NCBI GenBank assembly: GCA_902385765.1
Contig: CABMGU010000014.1
Coordinates: 1-38,987, forward strand
Length of the DNA stretch: 38,987 nucleotides
Source of the DNA: an uncultured archaeon
Lineage (GTDB): Archaea > Nanobdellota > Nanobdellia > Woesearchaeales > ARS49
Direction of reading: 5' to 3'
Shown here: positions 1-9,472 of the stretch, piece after piece
Numbering within the stretch: position 1 is the stretch's first letter
Layout: each line of letters opens with the position of its first letter
Notes under the pieces: model-generated
The model's input: only the letters and a program-made list of their open reading frames with translations
What the model was told of the DNA's origin: nothing
The model's database searches: none
Position numbers and translations under genes: made by a program

Positions 1-11
1 CTGTTCGTATT

Positions 12-1244
12 GTGTGGGAGTATGATGATAAGCCGAAGAAGCGTTCTGTTCAGGATTTTGTTGATTATTTTAATGCGAGGTATCGTTCTTTGGAGCGTTT
101 GCTTCAGTCAAGGCAGGACTTGCAGAATCTGACGTCTATTTCGCGTTTGCGTTTGAAGAAGGACCGTGAAGCCATTTCTATTATCGGTATTGTTTCTGAT
201 AAGCGCGTGACCAAGAACGAGCACATTATGCTGACTTTGGAGGATTCTTCAGGTTCGATTAATGTTTTGTTTTCAAAGTCAAAGCAGGACTTGCACACTC
301 TTGCTGCTGATATTGTTTTTGATGAGGTTATAGGCATCTCTGGCACGCTGGGTGATGGTATTGTTTTCGCTAATTCCCTGGTTTTCCCTGATATTCCTGT
401 TGTTGAGATGAAGCATTCGCCTGATGAGGCTTATGCTGGTGTTCTTGCCTGCGTGCACGTTGGTTCTTCTCTTTTCGAAAAGGAAAAATTCGAGAATTTT
501 ATCAAATGGGCTAATGGCGAGGGAGCTGACCAGGAGATTGCCAGTAAGCTCAAGTACCTGTTCGTTTCTGGCGACCTTGTTGATGGTGTTGGTATTTATC
601 CTCGTCAGGAGAAAGAGCTTGCTATTCTTGATATCAGGGAGCAGTACCGTGAGGCTGCGAGATTGTTAAGCCGTCTGCCGAAAAGCATCACCCTCATTAT
701 TTGTCCCGGCAACCACGATGCTGGCAGGATTAGCGAGCCTCAGCCAAGGCTGATGAAAGAGTATGCTCAGCCGTTGTGGGACCTTCCTAATGCTATTCTT
801 GTTACCAATCCCTGTGTTGTTAATGTCCATTCTTCTCCTGATTTTTCCGGTTTTGATGTTTTGTTGTATCATGGTTTTAGTTTTGATGATTATGGTGACA
901 TCGTGCCGAGCATTAAGAACAGCGGGAAGCACATTTCTGATCGTGTTCCTCTTATCATGAAGTTTTTGCTTCAGCGCCGTCATCTTGCTCCTCAGCATAC
1001 TTCTACAATGTACATTCCTGATTCGCGTTCAGATCCTTTGTTTATTGACAGGGTGCCTGATTTGTTTTTTGCAGGGCACATTCACAAGGCAGGCGTTTTG
1101 CATTACAGGGGTACCTCTCTTGTTGCCGGCAGTTGTTTTCAGTCCAGGACTGCTTATCAGGAAAAGTTTGGTCACGATCCAGAGCCGGGTGTTGTGCCGG
1201 TTGTTAACCTGCAGTCCAGGCAGGTTTTGATGATGAGGTTTTGA
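12..1244 (+). CDS. polB: DNA polymerase D small subunit DP1 (exonuclease/calcineurin-like phosphoesterase); 5' end likely outside window
   Basis: OB-fold then phosphoesterase motifs GDLVDG, CPGNHDA, FAGHIHK; reading frame is open to the left edge (VRIVWEYDD), directly followed by DP2. Confidence 0.93.
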   Translation: MWEYDDKPKKRSVQDFVDYFNARYRSLERLLQSRQDLQNLTSISRLRLKKDREAISIIGIVSDKRVTKNEHIMLTLEDSSGSINVLFSKSKQDLHTLAADIVFDEVIGISGTLGDGIVFANSLVFPDIPVVEMKHSPDEAYAGVLACVHVGSSLFEKEKFENFIKWANGEGADQEIASKLKYLFVSGDLVDGVGIYPRQEKELAILDIREQYREAARLLSRLPKSITLIICPGNHDAGRISEPQPRLMKEYAQPLWDLPNAILVTNPCVVNVHSSPDFSGFDVLLYHGFSFDDYGDIVPSIKNSGKHISDRVPLIMKFLLQRRHLAPQHTSTMYIPDSRSDPLFIDRVPDLFFAGHIHKAGVLHYRGTSLVAGSCFQSRTAYQEKFGHDPEPGVVPVVNLQSRQVLMMRF

Positions 1245-4200
1245 ATGATAGCATCTGTTGAAATGTCAAAATATTTTAATGGCTTGAAGTCAGAAGTTGC
1301 GCGTCTGCATAGTGTTGCTTCTCAGGCGCGTTCCAGGGGTTTTGATCCTGCTAAGGTTGTTGAGGTTTCTCTTGCTGAGAATATGGCTCAGCGTGTTGTC
1401 GGTCTTATTTCAGTTGTTGCTCCTCAGATTGTTAATTCCGGCGTTGTTGAGCGCATTATTGAGTTGGAAGCCCAGTTTGGCTCTCTTGATTGGCGTGTTG
1501 CTTTGAAGATTGCTGAGGAGATTGCTTTGGAAAAGTTTTGCAAGTTTGAAAGCAGGCAGAAGGCTATGGAGATGGGCATTCGTACTGGTTTTGCTTATGT
1601 GACCGTGGGTGTTGTTAGCTCGCCGTTGGACGGCATTGTCAGCATTGAGGTCAAGAAGAGGATGGATAATCGTGGTGAGTACATTTGTGTTAATTTTGCT
1701 GGTCCTATCAGGAATGCAGGCGGTACCGCTGCTGCAGTCAGCGTCATCATTACTGACTATGTGAGAAAGTGTTTGGGCTATGATGTTTATGATGCTCAGC
1801 CTGATGAGATTAGGCGTGCTTCTACTGAGCTTCAGGATTATCATGAGCGCGTTACCAATCTTCAGTATTATCCCAGCGAGCCTGAAATAGAATTTTTATT
1901 GAAGAACTTGCCTGTTGAGGTTAGCGGTGATGCAAGCGAGAAGATTGAGGTTTCTAATTTCAAGGATTTGCCTCGTGTTCCCACCAATCAGATCAGGTCT
2001 GGTTACTGCCTGGTGTTGTCTTCCTGTATTCCTTTGAAAGCTCCTAAGTTGTGGAAGCAGTTGAGTGTTTGGGGCAAGTACTTTAATCTTGATTCCTGGA
2101 ATTTTCTTGATGAGTTCCTGCACATCCAGAAGAAGGCAAAGGCTGGAAAACAGCAGGCAGAGTCTCATCAGAAGATTGCTCCTGATTATACTTATATCTC
2201 TGATTTGGTTGCTGGAAGGCCTGTTCTTGGTTATCCTTTGCGTCCTGGCGGTTTTCGTTTGCGTTATGGAAGGTGTCGTACGAGCGGTTTTAGCGCGCAG
2301 TCTATTCATCCTGCTACTATGTACATTTTGAATCAGTATATTGCTACTGGCACTCAGTTGAAGACAGAGCGTCCTGGCAAAGCTGCCAGTATGACTTCTT
2401 GTGATTCAATTGAGGGTCCTGTTGTTAAACTGCTGGACGGCTCTGTTCTTCAGGTTCATACTATGGATGACGCGAAGCGCGTTCAGCCTTTTATCAAGGA
2501 GATTTTGTTTTTGGGTGATATTTTGGTTTCTTATGGTGATTTTTTCAATCGTGCTCATCCGTTGGCGCCTGCCGGCTATTGTCACGAGTGGTGGTTGCAG
2601 GAGGTGAAGCGTTCTTTGAATGATGTGCCTCCGATTTCTTCTGCTCAGGAAGCTGTTGCTCTTGCTCGCGCTACAAAGACGTCTTTGCATCCGGCGTATG
2701 CTTGTTATTGGAATTTGTTGTCTAATGATGAATTCCGAAGTCTTCTTGACTGGCTTGATACTGCAAAGGTTCATACTACTGAGCTCGGCATTCAGAAGAT
2801 TGTTCTTCCTGCAAATGATGCCAAGCGTTGTCTTGAGCTGGTTGGTTTGCCTCATCTTTTTGTTAATAATGAGTTTGTTGTTATTGAGCGTGATTTTGCT
2901 GTTGTGCTTGCTGCCATGTTTCATTTGATTGATGAGAAGCCGAGTTCTTTGAAGCGTTATATTGCTGATGGTTCTGTGCTTGATGCCATTAATCAGTTTT
3001 CTCCTTTCATTATCCGCGATAAGGCAGGGACTTTTATCGGTACCCGTATGGGTCGTCCTGAAAAGGCGAAGCAGAGGGAGCTTACAGGTTCTCCTCACGT
3101 CTTGTTCCCTGTTGGCGATGAGGGTGGTCGTTTGCGTAGTTTCCAGAGTGCTCTTTCTGCAGGCAGGGTTACTGCTGATTTTTCGTTTTTCTTCTGCCAG
3201 AAGTGTAATGCTGAGACTGTTTTGGGCGTGTGTGAGGTTTGCGGTTCTCAGACTGTTCAGAAATGGAGGTGCGAGCGTTGTGGTTTGCAGGATTCAGCTA
3301 ATTGTTCTGCTCACGGTCCTAATGACCCGAGTTCTGAGCGTTCTATTCCTATCAAGCATTATTTTGATTCTGTTCTTTCCCAGCTCGGCATTCAGCAGTA
3401 TCCTGAGCTGATTAAGGGCGTGAGAGGAACGAGCAACAAGGAGCACATTCCTGAGGCTTTGGCAAAGGGGATTTTGCGTGCCCGTTATGATGTTCACGTT
3501 TACAAGGATGGTACTACCCGTTATGATATGACTCAATTGCCGATTACTCATTTCAAGCCTTGTGAAATTGGCTCTTCTATTGAGCGTTTGAAGGAATTGG
3601 GTTATGTTAAGGACATTTACGGTTTTGACCTTGTTAATGATAATCAGATTTTGGAGTTAAAGCCTCAGGATATTGTTTTGCCGAGTTGCAGCGAGAGCCC
3701 TGATGATGGTGCTGATAAGGTTCTTGCCAACGTTTCTCATTTTGTTGATGACGCTTTGGAGTTCTTGTACGGTCTGCCTCGCTTGTACAATATTGCTTCT
3801 GCTCAGGACTTGATTGGTCATGTTGTTGTTGTGCTTGCTCCTCACACTTCTGCCGGAATTGTTGGCAGGATTATTGGCTTTTCAAAGACTCAGGGCTTGT
3901 TTGCTCATCCTTTGCTTCACGCCGCTACAAGGCGTGATTGTGATGGTGATGAGGCTTGTGTTGTTTTGTTGATGGATGCTTTTCTTAATTTCAGCAAGAA
4001 GTATCTTCCTTCTTCAAGGGGTTCTACTATGGATACTCCTCTTGTCCTGACCAGTGTTCTTACGCCTAGTGAGGTTGATGACATGGTCTTTGATATGGAT
4101 GTGGCATCGCAGTATCCTTTGGAGCTTTACGAGGCTGCTTTGCAGTATAAGGCTCCTTGGGAGGTTAAGGTTTCTCAGGTTAAGTCTCGTTTGAACAAGC

Positions 4201-4688
4201 CTGAGCAGTATGAGGGTATGATGTTTACTCATGATGTTTCTAATCTTAATCAGACTGTTCGGTGCAGTGCTTACAAGACATTGCCTTCTATGGAGGATAA
4301 GTTGAAAGGTCAGATGGATCTTGCTGAAAAATTGAGGAGTGTTGATGCTTCTGATGTTGCCCGATTGGTTATCGAGAAGCATTTTTTGAAGGACACGAAA
4401 GGAAATCTCAGGAAGTTTTCAATGCAGGAGTTCCGTTGTGTTGCTTGTAATGAGAAGTTCCGTCGTCCTCCGCTTGTTGGCAAGTGCACTAAGTGTAATG
4501 GCAAAATCATTTTTACAGTCAGTGAGGGTTCTGTTTCCAAGTATCTTGAGCCCACTATTTCCTTGGCTAAAAAATATAATGTTTCTCCTTATCTTCAGCA
4601 GACTATTGAGTTGCTTAAGGTTCGTTTGGAGAGCGTGTTTGGCAAGGATCCTGACAAGCAGGTTAATTTGGGAGCGTGGTTTGGGTGA
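1245..4688 (+). CDS. polC: DNA polymerase D large subunit DP2
   Basis: 1147 aa; HAATRRDCDGDEACVVLLMDAFLNFSKKYLP catalytic region, two zinc-binding Cys clusters, C-terminal PIP-like QVNLGAWF; ATG abuts DP1 TGA; no intein. Confidence 0.96.
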   Translation: MIASVEMSKYFNGLKSEVARLHSVASQARSRGFDPAKVVEVSLAENMAQRVVGLISVVAPQIVNSGVVERIIELEAQFGSLDWRVALKIAEEIALEKFCKFESRQKAMEMGIRTGFAYVTVGVVSSPLDGIVSIEVKKRMDNRGEYICVNFAGPIRNAGGTAAAVSVIITDYVRKCLGYDVYDAQPDEIRRASTELQDYHERVTNLQYYPSEPEIEFLLKNLPVEVSGDASEKIEVSNFKDLPRVPTNQIRSGYCLVLSSCIPLKAPKLWKQLSVWGKYFNLDSWNFLDEFLHIQKKAKAGKQQAESHQKIAPDYTYISDLVAGRPVLGYPLRPGGFRLRYGRCRTSGFSAQSIHPATMYILNQYIATGTQLKTERPGKAASMTSCDSIEGPVVKLLDGSVLQVHTMDDAKRVQPFIKEILFLGDILVSYGDFFNRAHPLAPAGYCHEWWLQEVKRSLNDVPPISSAQEAVALARATKTSLHPAYACYWNLLSNDEFRSLLDWLDTAKVHTTELGIQKIVLPANDAKRCLELVGLPHLFVNNEFVVIERDFAVVLAAMFHLIDEKPSSLKRYIADGSVLDAINQFSPFIIRDKAGTFIGTRMGRPEKAKQRELTGSPHVLFPVGDEGGRLRSFQSALSAGRVTADFSFFFCQKCNAETVLGVCEVCGSQTVQKWRCERCGLQDSANCSAHGPNDPSSERSIPIKHYFDSVLSQLGIQQYPELIKGVRGTSNKEHIPEALAKGILRARYDVHVYKDGTTRYDMTQLPITHFKPCEIGSSIERLKELGYVKDIYGFDLVNDNQILELKPQDIVLPSCSESPDDGADKVLANVSHFVDDALEFLYGLPRLYNIASAQDLIGHVVVVLAPHTSAGIVGRIIGFSKTQGLFAHPLLHAATRRDCDGDEACVVLLMDAFLNFSKKYLPSSRGSTMDTPLVLTSVLTPSEVDDMVFDMDVASQYPLELYEAALQYKAPWEVKVSQVKSRLNKPEQYEGMMFTHDVSNLNQTVRCSAYKTLPSMEDKLKGQMDLAEKLRSVDASDVARLVIEKHFLKDTKGNLRKFSMQEFRCVACNEKFRRPPLVGKCTKCNGKIIFTVSEGSVSKYLEPTISLAKKYNVSPYLQQTIELLKVRLESVFGKDPDKQVNLGAWFG

Positions 4689-5098
4689 AAATTGGCATCA
4701 TCGGCAGCATGCAGTTTACTGAGAAAATGCTTGAGGTGCGTGATAAGCTCTGTAAATTGGGTCATGATGCTTTTGTTACAGGGTTTGCCGGCTCTTTTAT
4801 TGGAAAAACAGACAATGAAAAGGAGCAAATTAAAATATATCAGAAAACGCATTCAGATGCTATGAGGGAATTCTGGAAAATAATGCAGGACTCTGATGCG
4901 GTTTTGGTTATGAACTTTGATAAAGGTGGAATTAAGAATTATATTGGTGGCAACACTTTGATGGAGATGGGTTTTGCTCACGTTTTAAACCAGAAAATTT
5001 TCTTGTTGAACCCTATTCCTGAGATTCAATTTTACAAAACTGAGATAGAGGCGGTGAGGCCGGTCATCATTAATGGTGATTTGAGCCTGATAAAATGA
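4685..5098 (+). CDS. Nucleoside 2-deoxyribosyltransferase-like protein
   Basis: VKIGIIGSMQF N-terminus and YIGGNTLMEMGFA motif; GTG start overlaps DP2 stop (GTGA), so the 4676 start in the ORF track is less likely. Confidence 0.7.
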   Translation: MKIGIIGSMQFTEKMLEVRDKLCKLGHDAFVTGFAGSFIGKTDNEKEQIKIYQKTHSDAMREFWKIMQDSDAVLVMNFDKGGIKNYIGGNTLMEMGFAHVLNQKIFLLNPIPEIQFYKTEIEAVRPVIINGDLSLIK

Positions 5099-5493
5099 TG
5101 CGTCCTGGTGTTGGCGTTGGAGTTATTATTAGGAAAGACAACAAGATTTTGTTGCAGAAGCGTATTAATGCTCACGGTTCTGGTAGTTGGTCTCCTCCTG
5201 GTGGTCATATGGAGTTTGGTGAGTCTCCTGAGCAGACTGCTGTTCGTGAGACTATGGAGGAGGTTGGTGTTTCTATTAGGAATCCGAAAGTTGTGGGTGT
5301 TACTAATGATGTTCATCACGCAGAGGGTAAGCACTATATTACTATTTTTGTTGAGGCAGAGTATGCTGGCGGTGAGGCAAAAGTTTGCGAGCCTGACAGG
5401 TCTTCTGATGTCGGCTGGTTTGCTTTTGATAATCTTCCTGAGCCGTTGTTCATGCCTTTGAAGAGTTTTGTTGAGAACAAGCGTTTGCTTTAG
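5095..5493 (+). CDS. NUDIX hydrolase (MutT/NUDT15-like)
   Basis: Nudix box GHMEFGESPEQTAVRETMEEVGV; overlaps upstream stop (ATGATG). Confidence 0.93.
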   Translation: MMRPGVGVGVIIRKDNKILLQKRINAHGSGSWSPPGGHMEFGESPEQTAVRETMEEVGVSIRNPKVVGVTNDVHHAEGKHYITIFVEAEYAGGEAKVCEPDRSSDVGWFAFDNLPEPLFMPLKSFVENKRLL

Positions 5494-5933
5494 TTTATCT
5501 TTCCCAAGTCCTCATTGATAACTGTGGGCTTCATTCCAAGTATTTCTTCTTTATATGATATTTCGGGTATGTGTTTCAGTAGGAATATTTTTTTGTCAAG
5601 GTGGAATGCCAGCCCCATTTCCAATAGCGTGTTGGCTCCGATGTATCCTGAAATGTTGTTTTTTTCAAAGTTTGTCACAAGTATGGCGTCGCTCCATTCT
5701 ACTTTGTTAAGGTGGTTTTTCATTGCCTCCGACATGCGGATCCATACCCAACTGTTGTTGTTTATTTCTGCTTTTCTTTTCTGATAGTATTCTTTGACAG
5801 GAATCATTTTTCCGTTTTCATCTTTGATTTCTGTTGGTGGCAGTTTTACTTCGTGTCCTTGTTGTTCTAATTTTTCTTTTATCTCAAGCATTTGGTCGTA
5901 GAATGCGATGCTTCCGCAGAGTGTGAGCTTCAT
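5490..5933 (-). CDS. Nucleoside 2-deoxyribosyltransferase-like protein (paralogue of 4685-5098)
   Basis: KLTLCGSIAFYDQMLEIKEKL and YIGANTLLEMGLA motifs; colinear similarity with the 4685-5098 product. Confidence 0.7.
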   Translation of the reverse strand: MKLTLCGSIAFYDQMLEIKEKLEQQGHEVKLPPTEIKDENGKMIPVKEYYQKRKAEINNNSWVWIRMSEAMKNHLNKVEWSDAILVTNFEKNNISGYIGANTLLEMGLAFHLDKKIFLLKHIPEISYKEEILGMKPTVINEDLGKIN

Positions 5934-6232
5934 TCTTGTATAAGTATCGCTTGTGCGTGTGGTGTTCCTTTGACTGTTATTACGTTTTCTTTGTCTATTA
6001 CGCCTTCCTGCAGTCCCAAATTCACTGCTTCTGTGCCGACCAGGTTGACTCCGTCTGCGTTTCTCATCAAATCGCCGATTTCTTCAACGCTCATTTCTTC
6101 TCCTTTGTAGAATTCTCCCCGTAAATCGAGTTGTTTGCCGTTTTCTTCGAGCAGTTTGCCTATCAAGTCTTTATCGCAGACAGCTATTATTGTTCTGCTT
6201 TCTTTTTTGTGTATTTTTACGAGCATTGTCAT
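5930..6232 (-). CDS. DUF424 family protein
   Basis: 100 aa, NLVGTEAVNLG and terminal HAQAILIQE typical of DUF424; upstream of aIF2-beta. Confidence 0.8.
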   Translation of the reverse strand: MTMLVKIHKKESRTIIAVCDKDLIGKLLEENGKQLDLRGEFYKGEEMSVEEIGDLMRNADGVNLVGTEAVNLGLQEGVIDKENVITVKGTPHAQAILIQE

Positions 6233-6233
6233 T

Positions 6234-6644
6234 CTATATCTTGGATTTTACTGGGTGTTTGCTTCCGCAGGCTGAGCATTTCAAAAAGCTGAAGTCTCCT
6301 TCCTTTTTGATTTCAGTGTCCGGTTTTCCGCAGTCAGGGCATAGCACGAATTCGTGTGCGTATTGTTTTATTTTGTCATTGATTCTGCTTGCGGGTATTT
6401 TTGCTCCGAGTACTAATAGTCCGGATCTTGATATTTCGCCTGGAGTTGCAAGTTCTTTTAGCACGTATTTCAGTAAGTGTTCTGTTTCTCTGCGTAGCAC
6501 GCTCGCTATCTGTAAGAAGTTGGTAATTATGGTTTTGTTGCCTTCAAGGTGTCCTTTTACCTTTGGTATTTCAAAGCGTTCTTTTTCAAAAACGCTTTGA
6601 GGCAGTCGTTCGCGTGCCCTTTTCAGCAGTAGCTCGTATTCCAT
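6234..6644 (-). CDS. eif2b: Translation initiation factor aIF2 subunit beta
   Basis: KTIITNFLQIASVLRRETEHLLKYVLKELATPG and C-terminal C4 zinc ribbon CPDCGKPD...KCSACG. Confidence 0.95.
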   Translation of the reverse strand: MEYELLLKRARERLPQSVFEKERFEIPKVKGHLEGNKTIITNFLQIASVLRRETEHLLKYVLKELATPGEISRSGLLVLGAKIPASRINDKIKQYAHEFVLCPDCGKPDTEIKKEGDFSFLKCSACGSKHPVKSKI

Positions 6645-6687
6645 ACGACGATAAAGCTCTATGAGGGTATTTAAATATTTTGCAAGT

Positions 6688-7542
6688 TTAGAACAATGCT
6701 GGTGTTACGAATACTTCCAGCAGGGCTGCGATGAACAGCACCAGTACTGATAATAGCAACAGGTCTGAAACGTCCAGCAATACTTTTTCAAATTTTCCTG
6801 TGCCGAAATCGTGTTTTACGATTGATACTGATAGGATGCCTCCGGCAATGCCTGCAATGATGTATGAGAAGATTTCAGGAAGGCCGTGGATTGCGTAGCG
6901 CAAGATGCTTAATGAGCCTACGTAAAAATATGCTGCGATTTTGCTGAAGCCTGCAACTCCTGCGAACTGCGACATGTGTGAGCGTATGAAATTGCCTGAT
7001 GCTGCTCCTATTACGCTTGCGTTCCACGTGAGTATGAATATTGCGCCTGCGCCGTATAGGAAGCTGAATAATATGCAGAAAATCAGCACTTTGACGTTGT
7101 TTAGGAATATCTTGCTTAATAGCGCGGTTTCTGTTATTTTTCCTGTCACGTGCTGGTTTAGGTTTGTGATGGTTTGGGATTGTACGCGGAATAGTCCGGA
7201 TGCGACATCCGATGGCAGCGCGCTGTACCAGAAGGAGAACGCGATTGCCATGCCTGCAAATAGTATCAGATAGAAAAATAGTGCAGGTGCGTGCTCGCGT
7301 AGCATTGATTGTCCTTCAGTTTCCAAGTCCTTGTTTTCTTCAAAGCGCAGTGTGTGGAACATTAATGGTACTGTTGCTAGTGCTGCAAGAAAAACCATGA
7401 CCATGCTGCTTTGTTCTTCAAAAATCCACATTGATAGAAATATGGCTAAAGTTGCGTATGCGAAGCCGAGTAGCAGTACTGCTAATGGCTGTCGCTCAGC
7501 ACGCGGCGGTGATAATAGTGATTCTAGCACCATCTTTTTCAA
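6688..7542 (-). CDS. SpoIIM (stage II sporulation protein M)-like integral membrane protein
   Basis: Multiple TM helices; FLYGAGAIFILTWNASVIGAASG and HGLPEIFSYIIAGIAGG signatures. Confidence 0.85.
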   Translation of the reverse strand: MKKMVLESLLSPPRAERQPLAVLLLGFAYATLAIFLSMWIFEEQSSMVMVFLAALATVPLMFHTLRFEENKDLETEGQSMLREHAPALFFYLILFAGMAIAFSFWYSALPSDVASGLFRVQSQTITNLNQHVTGKITETALLSKIFLNNVKVLIFCILFSFLYGAGAIFILTWNASVIGAASGNFIRSHMSQFAGVAGFSKIAAYFYVGSLSILRYAIHGLPEIFSYIIAGIAGGILSVSIVKHDFGTGKFEKVLLDVSDLLLLSVLVLFIAALLEVFVTPALF

Positions 7543-7624
7543 TCACAAGCGGGCGGATGTCTTTATATACTTTTGGTTGAGGTCTGATGCTCTAATCAGT
7601 GTCTTGCCGCTCTCGGTCTCCAAC

Positions 7625-7665
7625 GAATTTCTTCTCCCCACGCAAGGCAAGGGGAGAAGAAATTC
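7625..7665. repeat. Intergenic palindrome copy 1: perfect 15-bp stem, 11-nt loop
   Basis: GAATTTCTTCTCCCC-ACGCAAGGCAA-GGGGAGAAGAAATTC. Confidence 0.95.
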
Positions 7666-7698
7666 ACAGGTATCTGAACAAAGCAGCAAATTTGTCAT

Positions 7699-8199
7699 TT
7701 ATTCCAGAATTCTTAGTTTTCCTGGTCTTGTCTCGAATATTTCTCCTGTTGATAACAGATGTATTACTTTGTCTTCGCCTATTTTGTTGACGACTTTTTG
7801 GTAATCTGCTCCTTCTCCTGTGTCTAATGCGCGTATTATGCTTATCGGGTCTTGTCTTGGGTGTATTTTTTCTCTTATTTCCAGCCATTTCGGGTCTATT
7901 TTTTTGACTATTTCTCCTAATATGTAGCATTGGTTGTCGTATATTCTTGGTCTTCCGATTACAAGCACAGTGTCGCCTATTTTTGTATCGAATGCGTTTT
8001 CAAAAGTTCTTATGAGTATGCTTCCTGTGCTGTCGTCAACCACAAGCTCGTTTGTTGATACTGCAACTCCGTATATTCTTGCCCTGTTTATCGTGCTTCC
8101 GTCTTTTAGCATGATTTCGGTTGGCGAGTCTTCTTTTGGGATAAGGCTTCCGCTAAGTAGTTCTGATATCCAGACGTGTTTTGCTGTGTCTCTTTCCAC
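7699..8199 (-). CDS. OB-fold nucleic-acid-binding protein (RPA-associated-like)
   Basis: 166 aa; INRARIYGVAVSTNELVVDDSTGSILIRTF...GDTVLVIGRPRIYDNQCYILGEIVKKID, typical OB-fold strand pattern. Confidence 0.7.
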   Translation of the reverse strand: MERDTAKHVWISELLSGSLIPKEDSPTEIMLKDGSTINRARIYGVAVSTNELVVDDSTGSILIRTFENAFDTKIGDTVLVIGRPRIYDNQCYILGEIVKKIDPKWLEIREKIHPRQDPISIIRALDTGEGADYQKVVNKIGEDKVIHLLSTGEIFETRPGKLRILE

Positions 8200-8277
8200 C
8201 CGGTTAGAATTTCCGTTTTTGGTTTATATGTTTTTATGTTCTGCACTTTGCTATTTCGCTGGCTCTGCTTGTCAAAT

Positions 8278-8318
8278 GAATTTCTTCTCCCCTTAGCTTG
8301 TATGGGGAGAAGAAATTC
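8278..8318. repeat. Intergenic palindrome copy 2: perfect 15-bp stem, 11-nt loop
   Basis: GAATTTCTTCTCCCC-TTAGCTTGTAT-GGGGAGAAGAAATTC. Confidence 0.95.
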
Positions 8319-8348
8319 GTAGTAAACTGTCGCTCTAAAAGAAATAAT

Positions 8349-9443
8349 CTACTGCTGTGGTAGTGTGGCTTTGATATTGGATATTTCTGCCAGAGATGTG
8401 CAGGAATTTTTCATGTACGGGTTTGTTATTTGAGAGCAGACTGAGAAATCGTTCTTGTATGCGAATGGTATGTAGCACGCGTCTCGTACGTCTGAATCTG
8501 CAACTCTTGTGCATGGTTCTTTGCTTCCGCTGGCTTCTGATATTGTGCTTAAGCATCCGTCAATCAGCACTCGTTGTGCCATTGATTCGCAGGATTCGAG
8601 TGCTTTTGGCAAGTCCGTGACAGCTAATTCTTTCGCTTTCGCGTTAATTTCGTCTGGTCCTATTGGTCTTTCAGCGCAGTCTAACACGCAGGTTGTTTGT
8701 GTTTCTCCTGCTTCGCATTGGTTGTTTCCGCAGCAGGGCGTTATTGGTGTGTGTATGCATATCCCGTTCTGGCAGGCATCTGTTGTGCAGAAGTTCAGGT
8801 CGTCGCATCCGCTTGGGCAGGTTGCTTGTGCAGCTTTTGCCTGCTCTGTTGTTTTTTCTTTTAGTGCTTCGCCTGGAGCTGTTTTTTTCATAGCTTCTGT
8901 TATTTCGAAATCTGCTGATTTTGTAATTGATTTTCCGCCGTAATTTAGTGTTGCTTGAACAGTGTATGCTCCTGGTGTTGCTCCTGGAAGTGAAACCGTG
9001 CTTGGGATGCTTGTTCGTGTTGTTACTGTGAAGCTTTCTGTTTTTGATGCTATTTTTCCTGAAGGTCCTGTCACATAGTAATCTATCAGGCCTTCGGTTT
9101 TTGTTCCGCTTGGGTTTTGTATGTCAAAGTTTACTGCTAAGTCCTGTCCAGGTGAGATTTTTGTGCTGAATAAGCTGGCAGAAAAGCTTAGTATTGCTGG
9201 TGCTGGCTGTAATAGTTTTAATGCCAGCAGAATGCCTCCTGCGAGTATGAGTATTATCAGGAATGCGATTACGAGTGTTTGTGTGCTTATGCGTTTTTCT
9301 ACTGGTGCTCCTGCGAGTTGTAGTGCGTAATTGACATCAGATGGAGAATAGCCTGCATTTGTCAGTGTAGTTCTGATAGTTCCGGCATCGTATCCTTGTT
9401 GTAAAAGCCGGCGTACGTATTCTACTAGAGTTTCCTGCACCAT
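8349..9443 (-). CDS. Hypothetical membrane-anchored Cys-rich extracellular protein
   Basis: N-terminal helical domain, one TM helix (LVIAFLIILILAGGILLAL), Ig-like region, Cys-rich CPSGCDDLNFCTTDACQNGIC...CCGNNQCEAGETQTTCVLDC. Confidence 0.65.
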   Translation of the reverse strand: MVQETLVEYVRRLLQQGYDAGTIRTTLTNAGYSPSDVNYALQLAGAPVEKRISTQTLVIAFLIILILAGGILLALKLLQPAPAILSFSASLFSTKISPGQDLAVNFDIQNPSGTKTEGLIDYYVTGPSGKIASKTESFTVTTRTSIPSTVSLPGATPGAYTVQATLNYGGKSITKSADFEITEAMKKTAPGEALKEKTTEQAKAAQATCPSGCDDLNFCTTDACQNGICIHTPITPCCGNNQCEAGETQTTCVLDCAERPIGPDEINAKAKELAVTDLPKALESCESMAQRVLIDGCLSTISEASGSKEPCTRVADSDVRDACYIPFAYKNDFSVCSQITNPYMKNSCTSLAEISNIKATLPQQ

Positions 9444-9472
9444 CTTTTTTTGTTATTTATCTTGCTCGTTAT

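Noticed and set aside
1245-4688. Intein in DP2 or MCM
   Set aside because: Both proteins run through their conserved motifs without an insertion; lengths are normal.
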